NCBI RefSeq assembly: GCF_900091525.1
Contig: NZ_FMCU01000014.1
Location: 91,806 to 155,805 of the forward strand
Direction of reading: 5' to 3'
DNA from: Micromonospora matsumotoense
Lineage (GTDB): Bacteria; Actinomycetota; Actinomycetes; Mycobacteriales; Micromonosporaceae
Length of the DNA: 64,000 nt
Shown here: positions 1 through 6,684 of the stretch, in pieces
Layout: each line of letters starts with the position of its first letter
Position numbering within the stretch: position 1 is the stretch's first letter
Program-made: the position numbers and the translations under genes
Notes under the pieces: model-generated
What the model was told of the DNA's origin: nothing
The model's input: only the letters and a program-made list of their open reading frames with translations
Database searches by the model: none

Positions 1-3
1 CCG

Positions 4-183
4 ATGCGTGTGACGTACGAGGACTACCTGCTTGCCGCCGCCCTGACCCTGGCCCGACGGCACCGGCCGACCTGGAGCTGGACCCGCTGGCGCAGGGTGT
101 GCCGCTGCGGCGCGGAACTGCCCTGCCGCGCCGGCCGCCGTACCCTCCTCGCCCCTGGCCACTGGCCTCCGGCGGCGTCGTGA
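4..183 (+). CDS. Small cysteine-containing hypothetical protein
   Basis: This is a 59-residue frame from an ATG at the window edge. It has an aromatic, Arg-rich middle (Trp24, Trp26, Trp29) followed by Cys33, Cys35 and Cys41, which could bind a metal. Its TGA overlaps the GTG of the next small gene (GTGA at 180-183), which is the best sign that it is translated. No family is recognised. A start further upstream, outside the window, cannot be excluded. Confidence 0.5.
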   Translation: MRVTYEDYLLAAALTLARRHRPTWSWTRWRRVCRCGAELPCRAGRRTLLAPGHWPPAAS

Positions 184-356
184 CGGCCCACCGCGAGCTG
201 CCGCTGCTGGTCCTGTTGGCGTGGGAGTGCCTGGACCAGCACCGGCGCGGGCGCTGCGGGAAGTGCGCCGAGACCGGGTTCTGCCCGCTGGTGGAGGCCG
301 CCCGGGGCCGGATCAGGCAGTGGCGCAGGTTCCGGCACGTCTGGGGGTGGCGGTGA
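180..356 (+). CDS. Small Cys-rich hypothetical protein
   Basis: This 58-residue protein has a hydrophobic N-terminal half and four cysteines: Cys17, a CGKC pair at 26-29 and Cys35. The GTG start at 180 is chosen because it overlaps the upstream stop as GTGA, and its own stop overlaps the next GTG in the same way (353-356). The three genes therefore look translationally coupled. The Cys pattern suggests a small zinc-binding protein, but that is inference and no family was recognised. Confidence 0.5.
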   Translation: MTAHRELPLLVLLAWECLDQHRRGRCGKCAETGFCPLVEAARGRIRQWRRFRHVWGWR

Positions 357-1072
357 GGACGCCGCTGCCGAAGGCGGGTGACCTGGTGGTGGTCGGCCGG
401 GCGGCCAGCGTGCAGTTCGTCAGGCCGATCACGTGCCGGGTCATCCGGGTGCTCGACTGGATCACCTACGACGGGTGGTGCTGGCTCGACGTCTACCAAC
501 TGGACGCCAAGGGGGACGCGGTGGCCCGGCGGTCGATCTTCGTACAGCCGGCGGGGTTGGCGGTGTCGTCGCCTGCGCCGGTGCCGCGCGCGCCGAGCCG
601 GGTCGGGGTGGCCCGCCAGGTACGCCGGGGGCCTTCTCCGGTCGGGGTGCCGCCGGTGCCGCGCCGGGCGGACCCTGGGCGTCGGGCGTCGGGCGTCGGG
701 CGGCCGGCGGGCGCGGTGCGGCCGGTGGTGGGTGACGGGACGTCAGGGTGTCGTCGCGGCGGCGAAGTAGGGTTCGGCCGCCTCCAGCCGGGGCACCGGC
801 ACGCCCAGCCGGCGCGCCTCCGCCAGGGTGTCGCGGCAGACCGCGCGCAGCTCCTCGGGGTTGGCGTGCGCCTGCGTCACCGTGCGCATCGGCGGGAAAT
901 GCCCCATCAGCCAGGACATGGCCGGTGCCGCCAGCCAGAGAGGCGCGGTGAAGGGCAGCAACTCGCCGCGGTGCCGCCGCAGATCGACGCCCCGGGCCTC
1001 GACGAGCGGCAGCAGCTCGCGGGTGGCGAGGATCGCCTCGCGGATGTCCCCGGTGGTCAGACCGGACAGTGA
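353..1072 (+). CDS. Hypothetical protein, third of a coupled trio; 3' end doubtful
   Basis: Starts at a GTG overlapping the previous stop (GTGA). The first 80 or so residues look like a real small beta-rich domain, with a Trp/Tyr-rich centre (DWITYDGWCWLDVYQLD) and the strand-like SIFVQPAGLAV. After about position 600 the product becomes Pro/Arg/Gly-rich, and from 743 it runs antisense to the well-supported reductase on the other strand. The open frame reaches 1072, but the genuine gene may end earlier through a frameshift. No function can be assigned. Confidence 0.4.
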   Translation: MRTPLPKAGDLVVVGRAASVQFVRPITCRVIRVLDWITYDGWCWLDVYQLDAKGDAVARRSIFVQPAGLAVSSPAPVPRAPSRVGVARQVRRGPSPVGVPPVPRRADPGRRASGVGRPAGAVRPVVGDGTSGCRRGGEVGFGRLQPGHRHAQPARLRQGVAADRAQLLGVGVRLRHRAHRREMPHQPGHGRCRQPERRGEGQQLAAVPPQIDAPGLDERQQLAGGEDRLADVPGGQTGQ

Positions 1073-1690
1073 GCCCCGCCGCAGGCTCTGCGTGTGCAGG
1101 CCGGCGTTCTGGACGAAGTGGACCGACAGCCAGCCACGGAAGTCGGAATTCTCCCGGACCCTGAACCCTGCTCCCCGGAACACCTGGCGCACGGCCTGCT
1201 CGCGTGCGGTCGGCGGACGGTCGAGAGTGCCGAGGAAGACCACGGGCAGCAGCGCCGCACGCAGTACGCCGTCGTCGCCGAAACCGCCGCCGGCCCCGGG
1301 AAAGCCCCAGGCCACCTGGTCGGCGGGAAGGTGCGCTGTCGCGGCCAGCGGCTCTGTCCACAGGTTGTTGAAGACGAGCACCGTGGCCCCGCCCACCCGG
1401 GGCCCGAGGAAGGCCGCCGCCTCGGCGAAGCCGTAGTGCTGCACGCTCAGCACGATCAGGTCGAAGTCGTGGTCCGGCTCCAACGATTCGCGGTAGCGCA
1501 CCGGCCACTTCTCGGCGACCCGCTTGCCCCACGGCCGCCGCCGCGCGTCGCGCAGTTCGAGGTCGATCGCCTCCCCGTACGCCGCCGCCCGCCCCGGCCG
1601 GACGTAGAACTCGACGTGGTGCCCGGCCCGTTCCAGGGCCCATCCGTAGGTCGCGCTGATCACGCCCCGGCCGAACATCAGGATCTTCAC
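743..1690 (-). CDS. Ketopantoate reductase-family (ApbA/PanE-like) oxidoreductase
   Basis: The 315-residue protein begins with a Rossmann strand and glycine-rich loop (KILMFGRGVISATYG) followed by the Arg of VRPGR, typical of NADP(H)-binding PanE-like enzymes. A middle strand reads DFDLIVLSVQ, and the helical C-terminal domain has the expected size. The GTG at 1690 is preferred because a GAGG lies 8 nt upstream; an ATG at 1720 would place the start inside the operator. It is divergent from a TetR gene, and two identical-arm palindromes overlap both promoters. The substrate is unknown: many members are not true ketopantoate reductases, and a TetR-controlled copy is more likely an accessory reductase than the pantothenate enzyme. 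Confidence 0.8.
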   Translation of the reverse strand: MKILMFGRGVISATYGWALERAGHHVEFYVRPGRAAAYGEAIDLELRDARRRPWGKRVAEKWPVRYRESLEPDHDFDLIVLSVQHYGFAEAAAFLGPRVGGATVLVFNNLWTEPLAATAHLPADQVAWGFPGAGGGFGDDGVLRAALLPVVFLGTLDRPPTAREQAVRQVFRGAGFRVRENSDFRGWLSVHFVQNAGLHTQSLRRGSLSGLTTGDIREAILATRELLPLVEARGVDLRRHRGELLPFTAPLWLAAPAMSWLMGHFPPMRTVTQAHANPEELRAVCRDTLAEARRLGVPVPRLEAAEPYFAAATTP

Positions 1691-1710
1691 GCGCACCTCG
1701 GGGATATAAT

Positions 1711-1751
1711 TGGAGACCATCTCCACTTTCAAAATATGGAGACAGTCTCCA
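1711..1751. promoter_or_regulatory. Twin TetR-type operators
   Basis: Two 15-bp palindromes, TGGAGA-CCA-TCTCCA (1711-1725) and TGGAGA-CAG-TCTCCA (1737-1751), have identical 6-bp arms and are centred 26 bp apart. The first directly follows a rightward -10 (TATAAT, 1705-1710) that would serve the TetR gene. The second fills the spacer of the leftward promoter. Binding would block both directions, so repression of the reductase and autoregulation are inferred. Confidence 0.75.
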
Positions 1752-1759
1752 CTTGTCAA
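1731..1759 (-). promoter_or_regulatory. Promoter of the PanE-like gene
   Basis: Read leftward, TTGACA (1759-1754) and TATTTT (1736-1731) are separated by exactly 17 nt. This is close to sigma-70 consensus and unusual for such G+C-rich DNA. The predicted start is near 1724. The spacer is occupied by one operator palindrome, and a second covers the start site. Confidence 0.65.
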
Positions 1760-1772
1760 CACGAGGTCCCGC

Positions 1773-2363
1773 ATGACCGACGCCAAGCCGCTGCGCGCGG
1801 ACGCCAAGCCGCTGCGCGCCGACGCCCGCCGCAACCGCGACGCCCTGATCGCCAGGGCCCGCGCACTCTTCGCCGAGGGCTGCTTCGACCTGCGCTTCGA
1901 CGACTTCGCCACGCTGGCCGGGGTCGGCACCGGCACGCTCTACCGGCACTTCCCCACCCGGGAAGCCCTGGCCGAGGCGGTCTACCGGGAGGAACTCGGC
2001 GCGCTGTGCGACCGGGCCCGGGAGTTGCAGGCCACCCTCCCCGCCGACGAGGCGTTGGCGTCCTTCCTGCGGGGTTTCGTGGCGCACCTGCACGCCCACG
2101 AGGGCCTCGCCCGTACCCTCTCCACGCTGATGGCCACCCACTCGGGAGTGCTGGCCGAGGGTGCCGAGGCCCTGGGCCGGGCCGTCGCCGACCTGCTGGC
2201 CGCCGCCGTCCGGGCCGGAACCGTCCGCGATGACGTGGGGGTCGGCGCGATCATGATGGCCCTCCAGGGCATCTGCGCGGCGTACGGCCACCCCGCCTAC
2301 CGACCCGACGCGGACGGCGTGGTCACCCTCGTCCTCGCCGGCCTCCGCCCACCGGCGCGATGA
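1773..2363 (+). CDS. TetR-family transcriptional regulator
   Basis: A 196-residue repressor. The N-terminal helix-turn-helix spans about residues 20-65, with the family signature GVGTGTLYRHFPTREAL, followed by an all-helical ligand domain with TetR_C-like helices. The ATG at 1773 follows an ACGAGG ribosome binding site. Residues 3-17 contain a direct duplication (DAKPLRA twice) caused by a 21-bp tandem repeat at 1779-1820. It is divergent from the PanE-like gene, which it very likely represses through the twin operators. The inducer is unknown. Confidence 0.88.
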   Translation: MTDAKPLRADAKPLRADARRNRDALIARARALFAEGCFDLRFDDFATLAGVGTGTLYRHFPTREALAEAVYREELGALCDRARELQATLPADEALASFLRGFVAHLHAHEGLARTLSTLMATHSGVLAEGAEALGRAVADLLAAAVRAGTVRDDVGVGAIMMALQGICAAYGHPAYRPDADGVVTLVLAGLRPPAR

Positions 2364-2364
2364 A

Positions 2365-2456
2365 GTGCGGCCCGCGTCCGTACCGCTGGTGGCGGGGGAA
2401 CGCGGGCCGCACAGGAGGCCGGGCGTGGTGCGGGCGGGTGTCGCCCGCACCACGCC
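2365..2456. terminator. Two back-to-back hairpins at a convergent junction
   Basis: A 13-bp perfect stem pairs 2365-2377 with 2400-2412, and a 15-bp perfect stem pairs 2422-2436 with 2442-2456 around a 5-nt loop. They fill the gap between the TetR gene and the leftward protease gene and probably terminate transcription from each side. No U-tract follows, as is usual in actinobacteria. Confidence 0.65.
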
Positions 2457-2462
2457 GGTGCC

Positions 2463-3884
2463 TCAGGTGTCGTAGCGGCAGGTGCCGCTGGTGTTCGCGG
2501 TGCAGTCGTTGAGCTGGAGGCTGTCCAGGTTGATGGCCTGGTTGCCGGTGGTGGACTGCGCCGGCACGTTCACCGTGAGCCGCACGCTGGCGGCGTTCGC
2601 CGGGGCGGTGGCGGTCGTCCGGTACTCCAACCAGTTGCTGGCGAGCGTGTCGGTGGCGCCGGTGCTGGTCGACAGCAGGGTGCCGCCCGAGTTGTACCAG
2701 GCGAGCTGGAGTTGCGTGTTGACCGCCGTGCCGCTGCGCAACCGGGTGAACAACTTGTAGGTCCGGCCGGCGGTGACCGTTGCCCGGTTCGTCAGCGAGA
2801 TCGACGACGTGTTGGACGGCCCGGTGTAGGTGTTGAACTGGACCGACCGACGGCCGTCGAAGTAGGTGCAGGAGTTCCCCGAGATGCCGCAGGCGGGCGT
2901 CACCTGGTGCCACCCGCCGGACGAGGCGAACGTCGACGTGCTGCTGCCCGGGGTGGTGGCCTCGACGGTGCGCTGCTCGGCGGTGAGCAGGTCGTTGTTC
3001 GCGCCGACGTCGCAGCAGACCGGCGCGGTCAGCATCGGGTGGTTCGCCACGTTCACCTTCGCGGTGGACGGGCTCGGGTCGATGTAGAAGCTGGCCGACA
3101 GCTCACTCGGGTCGTAGTAGGTGCGGAACCCCGGATCGGTGTTCCAGTTGTCCCACCAGCCGTACATGATGTCGGGGACGTAGGAGGCGCCCGTCTCGGC
3201 CATCCAGGCGTGCCCCGCGCCGAGGACGTGCAACAGTTCGTGCCCGGCGACGCCGGTGGTCCACGATTCGGTGACCGCCGAGCAGTGCACGCCGCTGGAG
3301 TTGCCGCCGGTCGGGCACTGGTAGGCGTCAGAGTTCGACGCGAAGTCGGTGAAGACCAGGTAGATCCGGTTGCTGTCCTGGTATCCGGCGGAGACCAGGT
3401 CGCTGCGGACGGTGCTGGCGGGGGTGCTCGGATTCGCCCCGGCGTCGATCTTCTCGGGGACGATCAGGGAGCGGGCGTAACCGGCGTACGTGCTGGTGTC
3501 GTACCCGGTGCGGCAGCTGAAGTTGTAGTGCTGGTCGTAGTTGGTCGACTCGTCGAGCGCCCAGTCGATCCGGTCCACCACCTTGGCGATGTACTCGACG
3601 TTGGCCTCGTAGTTGTTGCCGACGCCGTCGTGCCACGCGTAGATCACCTGGACGGCGGGGGTCGCCCCGGTCGGCGCGGCCGGGTTGGCGACTGTGGACT
3701 GGCAGCCGCGCTTGGGCACGGTGGGCATGGACGGCTGCGCGTACGGCTGGGCCGGCTCGGTGCCCGGCCCCCAGGCCAGGGCGGGGGTTGGGGCGGAGAC
3801 CACCGCGAGAGCGGTGGCCAGGGCAGCGGCGACGACGGCGGTGAGGGTACGGGGCCGTCGGGTCCGGAACGGGGACCGGGGCAA
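2463..3884 (-). CDS. Secreted metzincin-like zinc metalloprotease with C-terminal binding module
   Basis: The 473-residue product starts with an Arg-rich signal peptide ending near APTPALA-W, so it is exported. The centre carries HELLHVLGAGH, an exact HExxHxxGxxH zinc motif, followed about 20 residues later by DIMYG, a plausible Met-turn; together these define a metzincin-type active site. The last 150 or so residues are Ser/Thr/Asn-rich beta sequence resembling a carbohydrate-binding-type jelly roll. The TTG start at 3884 is chosen because GAGGAG lies 5 nt upstream; longer in-frame starts to 3968 run through the promoter. The fold class is well supported by the motifs, the substrate is not. 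Confidence 0.75.
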   Translation of the reverse strand: MPRSPFRTRRPRTLTAVVAAALATALAVVSAPTPALAWGPGTEPAQPYAQPSMPTVPKRGCQSTVANPAAPTGATPAVQVIYAWHDGVGNNYEANVEYIAKVVDRIDWALDESTNYDQHYNFSCRTGYDTSTYAGYARSLIVPEKIDAGANPSTPASTVRSDLVSAGYQDSNRIYLVFTDFASNSDAYQCPTGGNSSGVHCSAVTESWTTGVAGHELLHVLGAGHAWMAETGASYVPDIMYGWWDNWNTDPGFRTYYDPSELSASFYIDPSPSTAKVNVANHPMLTAPVCCDVGANNDLLTAEQRTVEATTPGSSTSTFASSGGWHQVTPACGISGNSCTYFDGRRSVQFNTYTGPSNTSSISLTNRATVTAGRTYKLFTRLRSGTAVNTQLQLAWYNSGGTLLSTSTGATDTLASNWLEYRTTATAPANAASVRLTVNVPAQSTTGNQAINLDSLQLNDCTANTSGTCRYDT

Positions 3885-3932
3885 GGGCGCTCCTCGAATG
3901 GTGGTGGACACTGCCGGTGGGCAGCGCACTCC

Positions 3933-3961
3933 ATACAACCGATTCGAGTGACGTGCATCAA
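3933..3961 (-). promoter_or_regulatory. Probable promoter of the secreted metalloprotease
   Basis: Leftward TTGATG (3961-3956) and TTGTAT (3938-3933) are 17 nt apart, about 45 nt before the TTG start. The -35 lies within TGCATCAATCTT (3954-3965), a 12-mer found again in the promoter of the secreted trypsin at 56190. Confidence 0.4.
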
Positions 3962-4114
3962 TCTTCATCGATGGTGAGTAAGGTCATTCCCAATTCCCGG
4001 GCGAATGCTTGTCCTATCGCTAATAACGTGCAGTGACCGTATCGTCACCATACGCATGCGCGGCTCGGACGGCTCACCCGCGGTCCGCCGCCCCATCCCT
4101 GACCCTCCACCACG

Positions 4115-4750
4115 TCAGGCGGTCTCGACGCCCACCTGGGTCCGGTGGTGCACCGGGGCGTCGATCTCGTCGATCAGCGCGACGGCGAGATCCGGGTACG
4201 AGATGCGACTGGCCAGGTCGGCGGTCGTCGCGCGGTACCGCCCGGTGCGCCCGCCGCCGTGGTCGAAATCGCCGGCTGGGCTGACGACCAGCCAGTCCAC
4301 CCCGGCGGGCGCGGCCCGCAGCACCTGCACGCCGGCGGCATGGGCGAGGGCGAACCCCCGGTACTCCTGCGGATAGCCGGGCGAGTCCATCAGCGCCACC
4401 CCCTGCGCGGTCGTCAACACCGCCGCCAGGCCGACCACCAGCAACCGGCCCACCTCAGCGGCGGCCAGCCCGTCGAGCAGGGCACGGGCGACGCCGGGAT
4501 AGAACGCGTCGGGCCGCGCCGAGGCGTCGTAGACGGCGCTGACGGCGGCATCGTGTCCAGCGGCGACCTTGGCGACACTGTCCGGGTCGGTCGCATCACC
4601 GACCACCAGGCGTACGCCATCCGTCGGCAGGCTGCCGTGCGCGCCTGGATCGCGGACCACCGCAGTGACCTGATGACCCCGTCGGCGCGCTTCGGCGACC
4701 GCCGCCCGACCAGCCCGGCCGCCCGCACCGAACACCACCACCCTGCTCAT
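4115..4750 (-). CDS. NAD(P)-binding NmrA/SDR-like oxidoreductase
   Basis: A 211-residue Rossmann protein that begins MSRVVVFGAGGRAGRAAV, giving GxxGxxG and then VTAVVRDP, where the Arg favours NADPH. VVGDATD marks the loop contacting the adenine ring. The length and lack of a YxxxK catalytic pair fit the atypical NmrA/SDR-a5 group, quinone-reductase-like or redox-sensing proteins. The ATG at 4750 follows a GAGGTG site. It stands alone between the metalloprotease and the Nudix gene, so no substrate can be inferred. Confidence 0.8.
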   Translation of the reverse strand: MSRVVVFGAGGRAGRAAVAEARRRGHQVTAVVRDPGAHGSLPTDGVRLVVGDATDPDSVAKVAAGHDAAVSAVYDASARPDAFYPGVARALLDGLAAAEVGRLLVVGLAAVLTTAQGVALMDSPGYPQEYRGFALAHAAGVQVLRAAPAGVDWLVVSPAGDFDHGGGRTGRYRATTADLASRISYPDLAVALIDEIDAPVHHRTQVGVETA

Positions 4751-4987
4751 AGCGACACCTCGCTTCCCCCATGTCGGCCCGGTTGCCGACACCGCCGCCG
4801 ACCGTAGCGGGGGAGCTGGTTACCACCGGAAAACCGACCAGCGTGAGGCCGTGGCCCGCTCCCTCGGCGTGCCCGGCCCGGTCCGCCCCGCCGCCCCGCC
4901 GCCGCCCGGAGCGGTGCCGGGGTGGTCGGGTCGGCCGTCCCCGCCGGGTGGAACGGGATCGTCCTACCCCTGTGCTCGAATCCCGTC

Positions 4988-5389
4988 ATGCATGTCGTCG
5001 TCGTGGGCGCCCTCGTGGACAACGGTGCGGTCCTGCTGGTGCACCGCAGCCCGACCCGCCGGGCATACCCGGACCGCTGGGATCTGCCCGGCGGGCACGT
5101 CGAAGCGGGGGAGTCGGCACCGCAGGCCCTCGCGCGTGAGATGCACGAGGAACTCGGCGTCCACATCGTGGCGGAGTCCGTCACCCGGCTGGGCGACCTG
5201 CGTGCCGGCAGTGGTGAGGATGCCGTTCACCTGGGGGTCTGGCACGTCGGCGACTGGATCGGCTCGCCGACCAACTGCGCACCCGACGAGCACGACGACA
5301 TCGCCTGGGTCGGGATCGACGAATTGGACGGCCTTCCCCTCGTGCACGGCGGTCTGCCGGCACTGCTGCGTTCGCTGCCTGAGTCCTGA
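4988..5389 (+). CDS. Nudix hydrolase
   Basis: A 133-residue protein with a complete Nudix box at about residues 36-58 (GHVEAGE...REMHEELGV, matching Gx5Ex7REUxEExGU). It binds Mg2+ and hydrolyses nucleoside-diphosphate-linked substrates. The preceding strand WDLPGG and the length are typical of MutT-like housecleaning enzymes. The ATG at 4988 has no clear ribosome binding site; longer in-frame starts exist upstream but the extension looks non-native. The substrate is unknown. Confidence 0.85.
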   Translation: MHVVVVGALVDNGAVLLVHRSPTRRAYPDRWDLPGGHVEAGESAPQALAREMHEELGVHIVAESVTRLGDLRAGSGEDAVHLGVWHVGDWIGSPTNCAPDEHDDIAWVGIDELDGLPLVHGGLPALLRSLPES

Positions 5390-5484
5390 ACGGCTGCCTC
5401 GTCGCGACGAAGCCCGGACAGTCGTGTCGTCGAGATGATCGACGACGTCGGGCCTGCCGGGCTTGCCGACCTGCGGTAGGAGTG

Positions 5485-5557
5485 TGCGCCCGGCAGGATT
5501 CGAACCTGCGGCCTTGGGATTAGAAGTCCCCTGCTCTATCCGCTGAGCTACGGGCGC
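5485..5557 (-). tRNA. tRNA-Arg (anticodon UCU)
   Basis: The reverse strand folds into a standard cloverleaf of 73 nt. The acceptor stem pairs GCGCCCG with CGGGCGC, the D-arm stem is GCTC/GAGC, the anticodon loop is CTTCTAA (TCT at 5524-5522), and the T-arm is GCAGG-TTCGAAT-CCTGC with discriminator A. The top pair of the anticodon stem is G.A. CCA is not encoded. It reads AGA codons, which are rare in such a genome. Confidence 0.95.
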
Positions 5558-5694
5558 GCGGCGTACGTGTCGCGCCAAGAGGGTACCGCCGACCCCCTGC
5601 CGTACGGGGGAACGGGTCGCGTCCGGACACGCGTGATCAGCGTCGCACGACACCCCCGATCCGGGCACCTGGCTTCCGTCGGCGCGTCGGCCCG

Positions 5695-5707
5695 TACCCT
5701 CGGGTCC
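5695..5707 (+). promoter_or_regulatory. Leaderless-type promoter
   Basis: TACCCT (5695-5700) is followed by 7 nt and the GTG at 5708, with no ribosome binding site. This fits transcription starting at the start codon. Confidence 0.5.
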
Positions 5708-6397
5708 GTGCTGTTGGAACCGGACGCCGAGAACGAGGTCGCCTCCGAGCTGTGCCAGCTCCTGGGCCGGGCCATCCTGCCGGTCCACGCGGCGGGCGGC
5801 CCCGGTACCGCCTTCTTCCTCAGCCACCCGGGCGGCGAATTCCTGCTGACCGCCGAGGGGGTCGCCGCACAGGCGCAACGGCTCGGCCTGCGGCCCAGCA
5901 TCACCGAGCCGGCCGGCGTGGCCGGTGAGTCGCTGGCGCTGGCGGACCTGCCGGCGCAGTGGATACGCGATGCGCGGCTCGGGGTGGCCGCCCTGCCGAC
6001 CGGCGAACTCCACGGGTTCGCCGCCGGGCAGGGTTGGCGGTGGCGGGTGCAGCCGGTGCCGGCCACGATCGCCGTCCGGGCGGACGACCTCGCCGGGTTC
6101 GGCGTCGGGCCGGTCACCGCGATCGTGCTGGCCCTCGGCGTCGACGTCGACGGCGGTCGCCCGTTGGAGGTCGCCGTCGAGCGTGCCGTCCGCGACGGCG
6201 ACTCGCTGCGGATCGACGCCGCGCTCCCCGCCGGCTACGTCGGCGCTCCCGTCTTCGGGGTACGACCCGACGACGTCGGGGAGATCAGCCTGCGCTGCCT
6301 CGGCGTGGTCCTGCCCGGCGGGCATGACGACGATCTCGGACCCGGCCACCCGGTGGCCACCCTCGACCGCGCGCTCGCTGTCCTACCCGCCCCCTGA
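5708..6397 (+). CDS. Hypothetical protein, possibly a degenerate trypsin-like fold
   Basis: A 229-residue cytosolic protein with no signal peptide. The order of segments recalls trypsin-like domains: GTAFFLS, then EFLLTAEGV where proteases have LTAAHxV, and later AGYVGAPVFG where proteases have GxSGxPVF. The catalytic His and Ser are absent, so if the fold is right it is a pseudo-protease. The GTG at 5708 sits 7 nt behind a TACCCT -10, whereas upstream in-frame starts enter the tRNA gene. Function is unknown. Confidence 0.6.
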   Translation: MLLEPDAENEVASELCQLLGRAILPVHAAGGPGTAFFLSHPGGEFLLTAEGVAAQAQRLGLRPSITEPAGVAGESLALADLPAQWIRDARLGVAALPTGELHGFAAGQGWRWRVQPVPATIAVRADDLAGFGVGPVTAIVLALGVDVDGGRPLEVAVERAVRDGDSLRIDAALPAGYVGAPVFGVRPDDVGEISLRCLGVVLPGGHDDDLGPGHPVATLDRALAVLPAP

Positions 6398-6456
6398 TCC
6401 GCAGCCTGCTGGTCCCCCGGCCCCCTGCCCGCCCTCCGCCTTTGAGTGAGGCGTCT

Positions 6457-6573
6457 TGATCGACTCGCTTGGGCCGATGTGGCGGTATCCCGCTCTGCTT
6501 GTTACCGCCACATCGGCCCAAGCGAGTCGATCATGCTGGCGTTACCGCGACATCGGCCCCGGAGGGTCGATCA
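6457..6573. repeat. Perfect 31-bp inverted repeat plus degenerate third arm
   Basis: 6457-6487 is the exact reverse complement of 6503-6533, with a 15-nt loop. A mutated copy of the right arm follows at 6543-6573. It lies between two convergent genes. A related palindrome occupies another convergent junction at 27262-27335, with the shared core GCCGATGTxGCGGTATCCC. It is a dispersed palindromic element that may act as a bidirectional terminator. Confidence 0.85.
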
Positions 6574-6684
6574 CGTGGCGTGGGCGGGTGATCGTTGCCG
6601 CGAAGGCTCGGGGCGGCGGGCCTCGACGTGGTGACCCCGGCGCTCGGCCCCCGGCGCTCGGCCCTCGGCGGCCGGTGTGACTGG

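Noticed and set aside
462..2453. Long leftward frame across the PanE-like and TetR region
   Set aside because: Antisense or out of frame to two well-supported genes, with Arg/Gly/Ala-rich composition typical of shadow frames in G+C-rich DNA.
5485..5557. tRNA-Arg considered as the attachment site of a mobile element
   Set aside because: No integrase nearby and no duplicated 3' tRNA end found in the window.
6457..6533. Inverted repeat considered as an insertion-sequence end
   Set aside because: No transposase or target-site duplication; the two arms enclose only a 15-nt loop.
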